Positions 8,306-17,060 of a stretch of 64,000 nucleotides of DNA are shown here, one piece after another. The DNA is from Flavobacteriaceae bacterium (GTDB lineage: Bacteria; Bacteroidota; Bacteroidia; Flavobacteriales; Flavobacteriaceae), in contig CANGTQ010000002.1 of assembly GCA_947456955.1 (NCBI GenBank), positions 248,001 to 312,000 on the forward strand, read 5' to 3'. The position numbers and the translations under genes are program-made. Within the stretch, counting starts at the first letter, position 1, and each line of letters starts with the position of its first letter. Under the pieces are notes generated by a model that was not told the DNA's origin, did not search any database, and saw only the letters and a program-made list of their open reading frames with translations.

Positions 8306-9285
8306 TAGTCTAGAGATTGATTTTCTTGATTAGCTAATTTTGAAATGGCAGTATATTCTGCTGCCGAAATATTTCCGTAATAAAAATTTATGGGGTTAAC
8401 CACTTTACCATATTTATGTACTTCATAGTGTAAATGTGGCGCTTCACTTCGTCCTGTACTTCCCACATAACCAATTACATCACCACGTTTCACTTTTTGT
8501 CCGGCTCTGCATTTGTATTTACTCAAATGACCGTATAATGTTTCATACCCAAAACCATGTCGCAATACAATATGGTTTCCATAACCAGAAGCGGTATTGT
8601 CGGCCCGAGCTACAACACCATCACCGGTAGCAAAAATTGGTGTTCCGGTACTCGCTGTAAAATCCATGCCTTCGTGCATTTTTCTCACTTTGGTAAACGG
8701 ATCACTTCGATATCCAAAACCGGAAGCAATACGCTTTAATTGCTCATTTTTAACGGGTTGAATGGCCGGTATTGCGGAAAGTAATTTGTTTTTTTCTTTA
8801 GCCAGTTTCAAAATTTCATCCAATGATTTTGATTGAATAGCCAACTCTTTCGAAATAATATCAACCCGTTTTGAAGTTTTGATAACCAACTCCGAATTGT
8901 TGAATCCTTCTAACTCTTTGTATCGGTTTACACCACCAAAACCCGCTTTGCGCTGTTCATTCGGAATTGGTGCCGTATTGAAATAAGCCCGGTAAATATT
9001 ATTATCTCTATCAGCTAAATCTGCTAAAACATCGGCAACTTCATCCATTTTTTTATTTAAAATGGCATAACGCAATTTCATCGTTTCAATTTCACGCGAT
9101 TGTAATCTATCTTTTGGAGTTTCTAAATAGGAGGAATTCAATAAGACCACAAAACACAAAAACCCAAAAAGGCCAGAAGCAAGTAAAAACAAGCCTATAT
9201 ATCCAAGCTTTTTAGAGAGTTTCGGTTTTATTTTGCGGTAAGCTAAACTTTCGGTATCGAAATAATACTTTACTTTCTTCGCCAT
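8305..9285 (-). CDS. Membrane-anchored M23 metallopeptidase
   Basis: A 326-residue protein. Residues about 28-50 form a membrane helix, then a coiled-coil-like region, then a C-terminal M23 (LytM) domain. Zinc ligands are visible: H and D in MHEGMDF, and HxH in HLHYEVH. Such enzymes cut peptide cross-links in peptidoglycan, or regulate other hydrolases. It heads the minus-strand group that includes merR, lemA and two TPM genes. A TAAATTTG box on the minus strand (9340-9347) lies about 55 bases upstream. Confidence 0.92.
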   Translation of the reverse strand: MAKKVKYYFDTESLAYRKIKPKLSKKLGYIGLFLLASGLFGFLCFVVLLNSSYLETPKDRLQSREIETMKLRYAILNKKMDEVADVLADLADRDNNIYRAYFNTAPIPNEQRKAGFGGVNRYKELEGFNNSELVIKTSKRVDIISKELAIQSKSLDEILKLAKEKNKLLSAIPAIQPVKNEQLKRIASGFGYRSDPFTKVRKMHEGMDFTASTGTPIFATGDGVVARADNTASGYGNHIVLRHGFGYETLYGHLSKYKCRAGQKVKRGDVIGYVGSTGRSEAPHLHYEVHKYGKVVNPINFYYGNISAAEYTAISKLANQENQSLD

Positions 9286-9339
9286 TTTTTATTTTATGCT
9301 ATTTTTGTGGGAGTTTTTAAAAAACAATGGTTATACGAA

Positions 9340-9347
9340 CAAATTTA
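9340..9347 (-). promoter_or_regulatory. Possible -7 box of the M23 peptidase operon
   Basis: TAAATTTG on the minus strand matches TAnnTTTG. The nearest TTG upstream is only 14 bases away, a short spacer, so this is a moderate call. Confidence 0.4.
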
Positions 9348-9434
9348 ACAAATGTTTCAGTCAATCCCTAAATTTTAATCTGAACTTGTTTCAGATTCTT
9401 TTCAGGAGCGGAACTTTTTATTATTTGATTCAAC

Positions 9435-9500
9435 AATCCTCCCGCTTTCCGTTACAATCTTTTTTTGAAAAAAAAGGATTTTCACTGCAATCGGGGCTAA
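9435..9500. repeat. Dispersed hairpin repeat, copy A
   Basis: The element reads AATCCT..CCGTTACAATCTTTT, a short hairpin of T and A runs, then GGATTTTCACT and GGGGCTAA. A second copy lies at 26024-26130 and a partial third at 32296-32340, all in spacers. It lies in the 295-base gap between the M23 gene and alaS, which otherwise holds no gene. Confidence 0.8.
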
Positions 9501-9530
9501 TCAGGAAGCCATGTTTTTCAAATCTAAGAA

Positions 9531-9561
9531 CACGAGCGTCAGCGAACTGGCGAAGCAATCT
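9531..9561 (+). repeat. Dispersed repeat ending AACTGGCGAAGCAATCT, copy 1
   Basis: CACGAGCG, a short variable part, then AACTGGCGAAGCAATCT. Near-identical copies lie at 58891-58920, inverted at 23448-23477, and diverged at 26157-26192. This copy ends 19 bases before the alaS start. Confidence 0.8.
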
Positions 9562-9580
9562 AAAGATCTAATAATCTAAA

Positions 9581-12241
9581 ATGAAATCACAAGACATTCG
9601 TAAACAATTTTTACAATTCTTCGAATCAAAAGGGCACTTAATCGTTCCTTCGGCGCCTATCGTTCTTAAAGACGATCCAACCCTAATGTTTAACAACTCA
9701 GGCATGGCACAATTCAAAGAATTTTTCTTAGGCAATGGCACTCCGAAATGCCAAAGAATAGCCGATACACAAAAATGTCTTCGCGTTTCAGGAAAGCATA
9801 ACGATTTAGAAGATGTAGGTTTTGATACTTATCATCACACCATGTTTGAAATGTTAGGCAACTGGTCTTTTGGTGATCCTGCCCGTCCGGCAGGCGGGTA
9901 TTTCAAAAAGGAAGCTATCAACTGGGCTTGGGAATTATTGACCGAAGTTTATAAAATTCCAAAAGAAAATTTATATGTTTCTGTTTTTGAAGGGAATCCG
10001 GAGGAGAATGTGCCTTTTGATCAGGATGCTTGGGATATCTGGAAAAACTTAATAAATGAAGACCGAATTATTCTAGGTAACAAAAAAGACAACTTCTGGG
10101 AAATGGGCGATCAAGGTCCGTGTGGTCCGTGTTCCGAAATACATGTTGATTTGCGTACCGAAGAAGATAAAGCAAAAGTTTCAGGAAAGAGTTTAGTAAA
10201 CAACGATCATCCACAAGTTGTTGAAATTTGGAATAACGTTTTCATGGAGTTCAACCGTAAGGCTGATGGTTCTCTCGAAAAATTACCAGCGAAACACGTT
10301 GATACCGGAATGGGTTTTGAACGTTTGTGTATGGCGTTACAAGGCAAAACATCTAATTATGATACCGATGTTTTTACTCCGCTTATCGAAAAAGTGGAAA
10401 AAATTACTGGTTTGAAATATACTTCGAACGAAGTCAAAAATATATCTGAAACTCAAAATAAAACCAACATTGCAATCCGTGTCATTGTGGATCACGTTCG
10501 TGCGGTAGCCTTTGCTATTGCTGACGGACAGTTGCCTTCAAATACCGGCGCCGGTTATGTAATCCGCAGGATTTTGCGTCGCGCTATTCGCTATGGATTT
10601 ACATTTTTGAATACAAAAGAGCCTTTTATCAATAAATTGGTAGAAGTTTTAGCAGACCAAATGGGCGAATTTTTCCCAGAAATTAAATCTCAACAACAAC
10701 TGGTTACCAATGTAATTCGTGAAGAAGAAGCTTCGTTCTTAAAAACCTTAGATCAAGGATTACAATTGTTAGATAATGTAGTTTCTCAGACCAATGGTAA
10801 TGAAGTTTCGGGTGTAAAAGCATTCGAATTGTACGATACTTTTGGTTTTCCAAAAGATTTAACGGCTTTGATTCTGAAAGAAAAAGGAATGTCGTTTAAC
10901 GAATCCGAATTTGATGCGTCAATGAAAGCACAGAAAGATCGTTCGCGTGCGGCTTCTGAAGTTTCTACGGAAGATTGGAATGTTTTGATTCCGGGTAATG
11001 TGGAAACATTCGTTGGTTATGACCAAACCGAAAACGACGTAAAAATCACCCGAATCCGTAAAGTAGATTCTAAAAAAGATGGAATTTTATACCAAATCGT
11101 TTTAGATAATACACCTTTTTATCCTGAAGGTGGAGGACAAGTGGGCGATAAAGGAATCTTAGTTTCGGCTAATGAAACTATTGATATCATTGATACGAAG
11201 AAAGAAAATAATTTAATTCTGCATTTTGCAAAGCAGTTACCTGAAAATATTGAAGCCAGTTTTGTAGCTAAGGTAAATACTAATTTATTGTCATCGACTT
11301 CTAAAAACCACTCGGCTACTCACCTAATGCATTTGGCGTTGAGAACTATTTTAGGAACGCATGTCGAACAAAAAGGTTCATTAGTAAATCCAAATTATTT
11401 GCGTTTCGACTTTTCTCATTTTAGTAAAGTTACCGATGAAGAAATTCGAAAAGTAGAACATTTTGTCAATACTCAAATCGAAGAACAATTACAATTAGTT
11501 GAACACAGAAATATTCCAATCCAACAGGCAATGGTAGCTGGAGCGATGGCATTGTTTGGTGAAAAATATGGTGATAATGTACGAATGATTGAATTTGGAG
11601 ATAGTAAAGAATTGTGCGGTGGAATCCACGTGAAAAATACAGGTGAAATTTGGCATTTCAAAATCATTTCGGAAGGCGCAGTAGCTGCCGGAATCCGTCG
11701 TATAGAAGCCATAACCGGAGATGCTGTGAAAGATTATTTTACACAACAAGAAAACGATTTGGATGCGATAAAAGAAACGTTGAAAAATCCACAGGATACT
11801 TTAAAAGCTGTTGTTGCATTACAAGATGATAATGCCAAATTAAAGAAACAAATCGAGCAATTATTAAAAGAAAAAGCAAAAGGATTAAAAGGAGAATTGG
11901 CTTCAAAATTGCAAGACATTAACGGAATTAAATTCCTGGCAACACAAGTCGATTTGAATCCGGAAGGCGCTAAAGATTTAGCTTATGAATTGGGAACTTT
12001 GGGAACCAATTTGTTCTTAGTTATTGCTACTGCAGAAGATGACAAACCAATGTTAAGTTGCTATATTTCTAAAGAATTAGTCGTTGAGAAAAACCTAAAC
12101 GCAGGAACAGTAGTTCGTGAATTGGGTAAATACATTCAAGGCGGCGGAGGCGGACAACCTTTCTTTGCAACGGCTGGCGGAAAAAATGTAGCCGGAATTA
12201 AAGAAGCCTTGGAAAAGGCGGTTGATTTTGTAAAAAGTTAA
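9581..12241 (+). CDS. alaS: Alanyl-tRNA synthetase with a 7-residue insertion
   Basis: An 886-residue AlaRS of full length. It has the class II catalytic core, the editing domain with zinc-binding residues ([11 protein letters not shown], and [12 protein letters not shown]), and the C-terminal domain ending in the Gly-rich [15 protein letters not shown]. It charges tRNA-Ala and removes mis-attached serine. Residues 100-106 (PARPAGG) split the normally contiguous SFGDYFK segment of motif 2 in the active-site domain. They are encoded by a 21-base palindrome at 9878-9898. The frame is intact, so the enzyme is expected to work. The ATG at 9581 fits the family start. It is convergent with the ABC gene. 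Confidence 0.97.
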   Translation: MKSQDIRKQFLQFFESKGHLIVPSAPIVLKDDPTLMFNNSGMAQFKEFFLGNGTPKCQRIADTQKCLRVSGKHNDLEDVGFDTYHHTMFEMLGNWSFGDPARPAGGYFKKEAINWAWELLTEVYKIPKENLYVSVFEGNPEENVPFDQDAWDIWKNLINEDRIILGNKKDNFWEMGDQGPCGPCSEIHVDLRTEEDKAKVSGKSLVNNDHPQVVEIWNNVFMEFNRKADGSLEKLPAKHVDTGMGFERLCMALQGKTSNYDTDVFTPLIEKVEKITGLKYTSNEVKNISETQNKTNIAIRVIVDHVRAVAFAIADGQLPSNTGAGYVIRRILRRAIRYGFTFLNTKEPFINKLVEVLADQMGEFFPEIKSQQQLVTNVIREEEASFLKTLDQGLQLLDNVVSQTNGNEVSGVKAFELYDTFGFPKDLTALILKEKGMSFNESEFDASMKAQKDRSRAASEVSTEDWNVLIPGNVETFVGYDQTENDVKITRIRKVDSKKDGILYQIVLDNTPFYPEGGGQVGDKGILVSANETIDIIDTKKENNLILHFAKQLPENIEASFVAKVNTNLLSSTSKNHSATHLMHLALRTILGTHVEQKGSLVNPNYLRFDFSHFSKVTDEEIRKVEHFVNTQIEEQLQLVEHRNIPIQQAMVAGAMALFGEKYGDNVRMIEFGDSKELCGGIHVKNTGEIWHFKIISEGAVAAGIRRIEAITGDAVKDYFTQQENDLDAIKETLKNPQDTLKAVVALQDDNAKLKKQIEQLLKEKAKGLKGELASKLQDINGIKFLATQVDLNPEGAKDLAYELGTLGTNLFLVIATAEDDKPMLSCYISKELVVEKNLNAGTVVRELGKYIQGGGGGQPFFATAGGKNVAGIKEALEKAVDFVKS
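9878..9898. repeat. Palindromic mini-element inserted in frame in alaS
   Basis: CCTGCC, a 5-base loop, then GGCAGGCGGG. It is GC-rich in AT-rich surroundings and encodes residues 100-106. A 20-base relative (CCTGCC, 4-base loop, GGCAGGCAGG) lies at 32311-32330. Comparison with the usual AlaRS sequence SFGDYFK puts its borders exactly between GAT and TAT. Confidence 0.8.
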
Positions 12242-12242
12242 A

Positions 12243-12272
12243 TTGTTATTCCCGCCTTCGCGGGAATAACAA
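12243..12272. terminator. Hairpin between convergent alaS and ABC gene
   Basis: A perfect 13-bp stem (TTGTTATTCCCGC) with loop CTTC, starting just past the alaS stop. The ATTCCCGCCTTCGCGGGAAT core is a common dispersed repeat word in bacteria. Placement between convergent genes favours use as a bidirectional terminator. Confidence 0.75.
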
Positions 12273-12294
12273 AATAGAATTTTGTTCATTATTG

Positions 12295-14040
12295 TTATTT
12301 CCGCTCACCAATCTGCTGGCGCCACATAGCATAATACAACCCTTTTTCTTCCAATAAAACTTCGTGTATACCCTGCTCGATTATCTTACCTTGTTCCAAT
12401 ACAAAAATTTTATCGGCGTGCATTACGGTAGATAAACGATGTGCAATTAAAACAGTGATTCGGTTTTTATCCGAAATATTTCTAATTGTTGCATTAATTT
12501 CTTCTTCGGTAATCGAATCTAAAGCTGAGGTTGCTTCGTCAAAAATCAATAAGTTCGGATTTCTCAAAATAGCTCTAGCGATGGATAAACGTTGCTTTTC
12601 TCCGCCGGAAACTTTGATGCCGCCTTCGCCTATGGTCGAATTTAATCCGTCTTCGGCACGAGCTAATAAATTATTACAACTGGCTTTGTGTAAAACTTCC
12701 AGAAGTTCTTCATCGGTTGCCGATGGTTTTACAAACAATAAATTTTCTCTTATGGTTCCCGAAAACAATTGAGCATCTTGGGTTACGAATCCGAGTTGTT
12801 TTCTCAAATCTAATAAATCTATTTCGGAAGAGTCAATAGCGTTGTATTTTACATGGCCTTTCATAGGAGGATATAATCCCACTAAAAGTTTAACTAAAGT
12901 TGTTTTCCCTGCTCCCGAAGGGCCAACAAAGGCAACCGTTTCCCCTTGTTTGATTTCGAAAGTGATATTCTCAACAGCAGGATGTTTCGCAGTTTTGTGT
13001 TTGAAACTCACGTTTGAAAATTGCAATGCTTGGATAGCGCCTACATGTTTGGCATCTTTTGGACGGTATTCTTTGGGAGCGCTCAATAATTCTTTGAAAT
13101 TTTCCATAGAAACTTTGGTTTCATTCAATGCAATGATAAAAGAACCGAGCTCTTGTAACGGGCCAAAAATAAAAAAGGTAAAAAAGACCATGGTCAATAA
13201 ATCGCCAACCAAAATTTTTCCGCCAAATAAAAAGTAATACAAAGAAAAAACAACACAAGTTCTCATAAAATGTACCGTGGTGCCTTGTATAAAACTCAAA
13301 CTTCTGACAAAACGAATCTTTTGTAACTCAAGTTGCAGAATTTTTAAGGTATTTAAGTTCAACCTTTTTTCTTCTTGGTAAGTTAATCCCAAACTTTTTA
13401 CCAATTCAATATTGCGTAAACTTTCTGTTGTTGAGCCTGCTAAGGCATTCGTTTGTGTGACAATTGTTCTGGAAACGATTTTTATTTTTTTACCTAAATA
13501 GGAACTAATAAAAGCTATGATTGGCGCCGTAATCAAAAAGATAAATGAAATTCTGTAATCGATTTGGGAAACATACACAATCACAAAAATAAATCCGATT
13601 ACGGTTTGAAAGATTAATGAAATAGAAAGCGTAATCAACTTTTCGGAATCGGAGCGTACTTTAGTTAATTTACTTAATGTTTCACCACTGCGTTGGTCTT
13701 CAAATTCTTCATAAGGCAACTCGAGTGATTTTTTGATTCCGTCGGTGTACATTTCAGCACCAGTGCGCTGAATAACAATGTTGGTAAAATAATCCTGAAA
13801 ATTTTTAGTGATTCTGGAAATCATGGCTGCTCCAAGTGATAAACCCAACCAAAAAGCAACCGATTTTATAAAACCGATTTCATTGCCTTTGTATTTGCTA
13901 ATTCCTACACCACAATCTTGCATTAATTTTCCGGTAATTACAGAGTCGGATAAACTAAAACAGATGTTTATTGCGGCCATTAAAAGCGCTAAAAATAATA
14001 GTAATTTATGTTTTTTGAGATAAGCGTATAGTAGTTTCAT
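12295..14040 (-). CDS. ABC exporter, fused membrane and ATPase domains
   Basis: A 581-residue half-transporter that works as a dimer. About six membrane helices fill residues 1-310. The ATPase domain has Walker A GPSGAGKTT (about 370), signature VSGGEKQRLSIARA, Walker B LLIFDEATSALD and the H-loop LIAHRLSTV. The layout is that of MsbA/lipid or multidrug exporters, but the substrate cannot be read from sequence. It is a single-gene unit, convergent with alaS and divergent from the GSCFA gene. Confidence 0.92.
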   Translation of the reverse strand: MKLLYAYLKKHKLLLFLALLMAAINICFSLSDSVITGKLMQDCGVGISKYKGNEIGFIKSVAFWLGLSLGAAMISRITKNFQDYFTNIVIQRTGAEMYTDGIKKSLELPYEEFEDQRSGETLSKLTKVRSDSEKLITLSISLIFQTVIGFIFVIVYVSQIDYRISFIFLITAPIIAFISSYLGKKIKIVSRTIVTQTNALAGSTTESLRNIELVKSLGLTYQEEKRLNLNTLKILQLELQKIRFVRSLSFIQGTTVHFMRTCVVFSLYYFLFGGKILVGDLLTMVFFTFFIFGPLQELGSFIIALNETKVSMENFKELLSAPKEYRPKDAKHVGAIQALQFSNVSFKHKTAKHPAVENITFEIKQGETVAFVGPSGAGKTTLVKLLVGLYPPMKGHVKYNAIDSSEIDLLDLRKQLGFVTQDAQLFSGTIRENLLFVKPSATDEELLEVLHKASCNNLLARAEDGLNSTIGEGGIKVSGGEKQRLSIARAILRNPNLLIFDEATSALDSITEEEINATIRNISDKNRITVLIAHRLSTVMHADKIFVLEQGKIIEQGIHEVLLEEKGLYYAMWRQQIGERK

Positions 14041-14045
14041 TTTTT

Positions 14046-14071
14046 GTCATTGCGAGACACAAAGCGATCTC
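14046..14071. repeat. GTCATTGCGAG...GCGATCTC dispersed repeat word
   Basis: GTCATTGCGAG, then ACACAAA, then GCGATCTC. This resembles a repeat word common in bacterial spacers. It lies just upstream of the ABC gene start, on the 139-base divergent spacer. Confidence 0.5.
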
Positions 14072-14139
14072 ATTAATTTTTGTCAAAAGTAGAAAATTAA
14101 AAGACAGTCTAAAGCTCTTTGTATTGTAATAGTTTATAA

Positions 14140-14168
14140 TTTGATGGACCGTTTATTTTGTATTTTTG
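14140..14168 (+). promoter_or_regulatory. Promoter of the GSCFA gene
   Basis: TTTG at 14140-14143, a 17-base spacer, and TATTTTTG at 14161-14168: both Bacteroidota promoter boxes. The ATG at 14186 follows 17 bases later, which rules out the TTG at 14180 as unlikely given the very short leader. Confidence 0.7.
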
Positions 14169-14185
14169 GTGTTTAAAATTTGAAA

Positions 14186-15166
14186 ATGAACTTTACTACT
14201 ACAATCCCGATAAGCAAATCAAGTAATCCGATACATTACGATTCAAGAATTATATCTTTGGGTTCCTGTTTTGCCCAAAATATAGGTGAGAAGTTCAGCT
14301 ATTTTAAATTCCAAAATACAGTCAATCTGTTTGGAATTATTTTCAATCCGGTTTCTATTGAGAACTTGATTTCTAGAGCGGTCAATAATCAAAAGTTTAC
14401 CGAAAATGATATTTTTTTTCATAATGATTTATGGCATTGTTTTGAAGTACATTCGGAGTTAAGCCATTCTGACAAAACAATTTTCCTTGATAGATTAAAT
14501 CAAATATTGAGCGATTTTCATCTTCAAATTTTCAAATCGACACATTTTCAAATTACATACGGAACATCTTGGGTTTACCGAAACAAATCATCAAATAGTA
14601 TTGTCGCCAATTGTCATAAAGTACCGCAAAGCCAATTTGAAAAAGAAATCTTATCTGTAGCAACTATTGAAAAATCCATCCAAAACACTATTGATTTAAT
14701 TCAGAAAGTCAATCCGAATTGCCAATTCATCTTCACGGTTTCCCCTGTTCGTCACATCAAAGATGGCTTCATAGAAAACCAACGAAGTAAAGCGCATTTG
14801 ATTACGGCTATTCAACAAATCCTAAATAGCTCCGCTCCGTTCAGCTTAGCCTCGGGTCCTAAATCCTCATTCCTAAATTACTTCCCTTCCTACGAGATAA
14901 TGATGGACGAACTACGCGATTATCGTTTCTATGCCGAAGACATGTTGCATCCAAGCCAAACTGCAATAGATTATATTTGGAAGCGTTTTTCTGAAAATTA
15001 TATTTCAGAAGAAAACTTTGCAACCATGGAAAAAGTTTGTAGCATTCAAAAAGGATTAGCCCATAGACCTTTTAATCCAAATACAGCTAGTCATCAAAAG
15101 TTTCAGAATGTCCTTAACGACAAGATTATTATGCTTCAAAAAAAATTCCCACACTTTAAATTTTAA
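14186..15166 (+). CDS. GSCFA domain protein
   Basis: A 326-residue protein with the defining LGSCFAQNIG motif near residue 32, and later FTVSPVRHIKDG, YFPSYEIMMDELRDYRFYAEDMLHPS. This is the GSCFA family, related to SGNH/GDSL hydrolases; the DMLHPS near the end looks like the Asp/His catalytic block. Substrate unknown. No signal peptide is seen. I start at ATG 14186 and not TTG 14180, because the promoter lies close upstream. The TetR gene starts 17 bases after its stop, so the two are probably one transcript. Confidence 0.88.
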   Translation: MNFTTTIPISKSSNPIHYDSRIISLGSCFAQNIGEKFSYFKFQNTVNLFGIIFNPVSIENLISRAVNNQKFTENDIFFHNDLWHCFEVHSELSHSDKTIFLDRLNQILSDFHLQIFKSTHFQITYGTSWVYRNKSSNSIVANCHKVPQSQFEKEILSVATIEKSIQNTIDLIQKVNPNCQFIFTVSPVRHIKDGFIENQRSKAHLITAIQQILNSSAPFSLASGPKSSFLNYFPSYEIMMDELRDYRFYAEDMLHPSQTAIDYIWKRFSENYISEENFATMEKVCSIQKGLAHRPFNPNTASHQKFQNVLNDKIIMLQKKFPHFKF

Positions 15167-15183
15167 AATAACTATTTGTTAGG

Positions 15184-15753
15184 ATGAAGATTACCGATAG
15201 AAAAACTGAAATAATTTCTGTAGCTGCAAAGCTTTTCAAAGAAAAAGGCTATAGTGCCGTAACCATGCGTGATATAGCGCAAGCTATGGACATCAAAGCG
15301 GCGAGTTTGTACAACCACATCAAATCCAAACAGGAGATTCTCGTTCTAATCATTATTGAAATCGCCGAAGAATTTACCCAAACGATGAACGAAGTAGTCG
15401 CTTCCGATGAAACCACCATCAAAAAAATTGAACGAATTATTCAATTGCATATCGATATTACATTGAGAAATGCAGAAGCGTTGGCGTGTTTAAATAATGA
15501 TTGGATGCATTTGGCAGATGAGCAATTGATTTACTTTATAAAAATGCGTGAAGACTATGAAGAGAATTTTCGAACAATTATCAAAAAAGGAATCGCAGAT
15601 CGTGAAATCAAAAACCTAAATCTAGAAGTGATTATTTTTTCCATCCTTTCCACCCTACGAACACTTTATCTTTGGTACGGAAAGAAAAAAAGTCCCGATC
15701 CGACCGTGTTGAAATCGAATATGATTCAAGTTCTTCTTAACGGAATAGTTTAA
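15184..15753 (+). CDS. TetR-family regulator, probable phenylacetate repressor
   Basis: A 189-residue protein. The N-terminal TetR helix-turn-helix is clear (IISVAAKLFKEKGYSAVTMRDIAQAMDIKAASLYNHIKSKQEI). The remainder is an all-helical ligand and dimer domain. It lies immediately upstream of paaE in the same direction, where a PaaR-type repressor would be expected. TetR-type PaaR proteins are released by phenylacetyl-CoA. A 20-base palindrome at 15866-15885 is a likely operator. That this protein is the PaaR is inference from position and operator, not from diagnostic residues. Confidence 0.85.
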   Translation: MKITDRKTEIISVAAKLFKEKGYSAVTMRDIAQAMDIKAASLYNHIKSKQEILVLIIIEIAEEFTQTMNEVVASDETTIKKIERIIQLHIDITLRNAEALACLNNDWMHLADEQLIYFIKMREDYEENFRTIIKKGIADREIKNLNLEVIIFSILSTLRTLYLWYGKKKSPDPTVLKSNMIQVLLNGIV

Positions 15754-15825
15754 TCATAAAAAGAGATTACAAAACTAAATGAACATTAAACTCTTTAGGT
15801 TGATTAAATCAAAAAAATTACAACG

Positions 15826-15859
15826 TTTTCGTAATCAATCAAAAAAATCATTAAATTTG
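15826..15859 (+). promoter_or_regulatory. Promoter of the paa operon
   Basis: A full TAnnTTTG box (TAAATTTG, 15852-15859), with a weak -33 candidate (TTTTCG, 15826-15831) 20 bases upstream. Expected start of transcription is around 15866, at the left edge of the palindromic operator. Confidence 0.65.
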
Positions 15860-15865
15860 CATAAC

Positions 15866-15885
15866 AAACTAACAACTGTTAGTTT
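15866..15885. promoter_or_regulatory. Palindromic operator candidate for the TetR protein
   Basis: AAACTAAC, 4 bases (AACT), GTTAGTTT: a perfect 8-bp inverted repeat at the predicted transcription start. This is the usual size and placement of a TetR-family operator that blocks RNA polymerase. No second copy was noticed in front of the TetR gene itself. Confidence 0.7.
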
Positions 15886-15902
15886 TAATAAAACGTATGT
15901 AA

Positions 15903-16976
15903 ATGTCAAAATTCCATCTTATAAAAATTGCAGATATTTATAAAGAAACAAAAGATTGTTCCGTCATTTCTTTTGAAATACCTATCGAATTACAGGAAGA
16001 ATTTCAGTATAGTCAAGGACAACATCTTACCATAAAATCATCGATTGATGGCAAAGAAGAAAGACGATCGTATTCGCTTTGTTCTAGTCCAATAGAAAAT
16101 AAATGGAAAGTGGCAGTCAAAAAAATCAACGGTGGAGTATTTTCAACTTTTTTAAACGAGAAAATAAAAAAAGGAGATCACCTAGAGATAATGCCACCTA
16201 ATGGTGATTTTTTTATACCTGTAAATCCGTCTAAATCTAGAAATTATATCGCTTTTGCGGCGGGTAGCGGTATAACCCCAATACTTTCTATAATCAAAAC
16301 GCATTTAGCATTAGAGCCCAAAAGTACTTTCAAACTTTTTTATTTAAATAGAAGTGTAAAATCAATCATCTTTAAAGAAGAAATTGAATTACTTAAAAAT
16401 AAATATTTTGATCGATTTGAAATTTTTCATTTTCTAACCAAAGAACATCGCAACATTGAGTTATTAAATGGTCGATTTACCAAGGAAAAGTTACAAGTGT
16501 TAACTAGTAAAATAATAGATATTCCAGGCATTGATCATTGTTTTATTTGTGGCCCAGAAGAAATGATTTTTCTCATACGGGATGAATTAGTTTCGGCTGG
16601 ATTATCCCAAGATAAAATACATTTTGAATTGTTTTCAACGGGTAAATCAGAAGTAGATAAACAACGCATTTCTAAAATATTAGAACATAAAGTTGATGGG
16701 ACCGAAGTAACTATAATTGATGGCGGGAAAGAATTTCATTTCACCATGGATGACGATTTTGACAATATTCTCGATGGTGCCTTAGCGGCCGGAGCTGATT
16801 TGCCATTTGCTTGTAAAGGTGGCGTTTGTAGTACGTGTCGATGTCAAATAATTTTAGGAACCGTTGAAATGAAAATTAATTATGCATTGGATGAAAATGA
16901 GGTTGCAAGAGGGCTTGTTTTAAGTTGTCAAGCTGTTCCAACTTCAAAAAATGTTGTAATTGAATTTGGAGTATAA
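15903..16976 (+). CDS. paaE: PaaE, reductase of phenylacetyl-CoA epoxidase
   Basis: A 357-residue ferredoxin-NADP reductase type protein with three parts: an FAD domain with RRSYSLCSSP (about 58-67), an NAD(P) domain with AAGSGITPILSIIK and FICGPEEMI, and a C-terminal plant-type [2Fe-2S] domain with CKGGVCSTC plus a later Cys. It passes electrons from NADPH to the PaaABC diiron oxygenase. Length and order match E. coli PaaE. It is the first gene of the operon here, while in E. coli it comes after paaD. The ATG at 15903 lies about 37 bases past the expected transcription start. Confidence 0.93.
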   Translation: MSKFHLIKIADIYKETKDCSVISFEIPIELQEEFQYSQGQHLTIKSSIDGKEERRSYSLCSSPIENKWKVAVKKINGGVFSTFLNEKIKKGDHLEIMPPNGDFFIPVNPSKSRNYIAFAAGSGITPILSIIKTHLALEPKSTFKLFYLNRSVKSIIFKEEIELLKNKYFDRFEIFHFLTKEHRNIELLNGRFTKEKLQVLTSKIIDIPGIDHCFICGPEEMIFLIRDELVSAGLSQDKIHFELFSTGKSEVDKQRISKILEHKVDGTEVTIIDGGKEFHFTMDDDFDNILDGALAAGADLPFACKGGVCSTCRCQIILGTVEMKINYALDENEVARGLVLSCQAVPTSKNVVIEFGV

Positions 16977-17055
16977 ATTAATTAACAATGGATAATTAAC
17001 AATTATCAATTGTACATACATGATGCAATATAGAATTATCAATTATCATTTGAAA
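16977..17055. repeat. Heptamer-periodic spacer paaE-paaA
   Basis: The spacer consists of degenerate units such as AATTAAC and AATTATC, first in one orientation and then largely in the complementary one (GATAATT against AATTATC), so the transcript can fold into hairpins. It ends just before the paaA start. Confidence 0.75.
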
Positions 17056-17060
17056 GAATT

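Noticed and set aside
9296..9571. 91-residue open frame between the M23 gene and alaS
   Set aside because: It is composed of the dispersed repeats at 9435 and 9531 and has no family features; it is chance coding in the spacer.
9878..9898. Sequencing or assembly artefact in alaS
   Set aside because: The insert keeps the frame, has clean borders and recurs in related form at 32311-32330.
12243..12272. Small RNA gene between alaS and the ABC exporter
   Set aside because: It is a plain 13-bp hairpin between convergent genes with no promoter.
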